Below are positions 63,661 to 64,000 of a DNA stretch of 64,000 nt, piece by piece (position 1 is the stretch's first letter; the number at the start of each line of letters is the position of its first letter). The stretch spans positions 116,310,035 through 116,374,034 of the forward strand of contig NC_073746.1 of the NCBI RefSeq assembly GCF_029784135.1, read 5' to 3'. A model generated the notes under the pieces. It was not told where the DNA came from. It was given only the letters and a program-made list of their open reading frames with translations, and did not search any database. This DNA is from Toxorhynchites rutilus septentrionalis. Taxonomy: Eukaryota; Arthropoda; Insecta; Diptera; Culicidae. A program made the translations under genes and the position numbers.

Positions 63661-64000
63661 ATGTATTCTGAGACTCGTGTCAGTGAAGCGCCACACAGTC
63701 TGATAAGTGAATGGATATATTTACGTACAAAGATCAAAACAAACGAAACAAATTGCTCTACTCTCACAAACACTATTATCCCATTTTTACACGTGGTTTT
63801 ACCTGAACTACTACAAAGGCTTGCTTCCACCTTCACCTTAAATAAGTTTTCTTGTACATTCAATTGAAAAATTTTAAAAAATCATATACTCATTTTCGTA
63901 AGACCGATACGACTACACATCGAGCTTTGTTAACATGAAAAAATATACTGAAGAAAATATATCTAAAAAATTATTGAATGAGGGTGGGAGGTCTGTTTCG

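Overview
The window is insect DNA, most likely from a mosquito with a large, transposon-rich genome, probably culicine. The evidence is GT-AG introns, a Tec-family kinase gene of the Drosophila Btk29A type, several mariner-like transposons with the DD37E catalytic spacing known from mosquitoes, tRNA-derived SINEs, jockey/I-type LINEs, and replication-dependent histone 3' stem-loops. The species cannot be fixed from the sequence alone.

The only well-supported host gene is a Btk29A-like non-receptor tyrosine kinase on the minus strand. Ten coding exons run from 53501 down to 24534: a Gln/Ser-rich linker, SH3, SH2 and a full kinase domain. Every splice junction is GT-AG and every reading frame joins exactly, giving 606 visible residues. 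The first visible exon begins inside a codon, so 5' exons (including any PH domain) lie beyond the right edge. Three introns (11.1, 3.4 and 11.8 kb) hold most of the mobile DNA. A 3' UTR probably runs from 24533 to about 22345.

Layout. 1-810: edge fragment with a short open frame. 810-5493: a TIR repeat broken by a hAT-like element, which contains a DD37E mariner, which contains a second DD37E mariner. 6117-13975: degenerate mariner, LINE and MITE sequence. 14012-20256: two inverted copies of a repeat carrying histone H2A pseudogenes and histone stem-loops. 20.3-24.5 kb: a mariner relic and the kinase 3' UTR. 24.6-36.4 kb: the last kinase intron, packed with a rosa-like transposon, TATA-bearing repeats, an I-like LINE, two mariners and SINEs. 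36.4-42.1 kb: kinase, SH2 and SH3 exons, with a LINE-containing tandem-module repeat in one intron. 42.1-53.2 kb: an intron with mariner and rosa relics and a minisatellite repeat. 53.5-64 kb: upstream intron or flank with a 1.4-kb GA polypurine tract and a hAT transposase relic.

The most unusual signal is a set of repeats with the same terminal motif, GACGTAGGACTACGTC at one end and TGACGTAGGACTAT at the other, but quite different interiors: H2A pseudogenes with SLBP-type stem-loops, a TATA-box promoter region, or a ~95-bp minisatellite. They look like one modular, boundary-defined repeat system that has captured histone genes.
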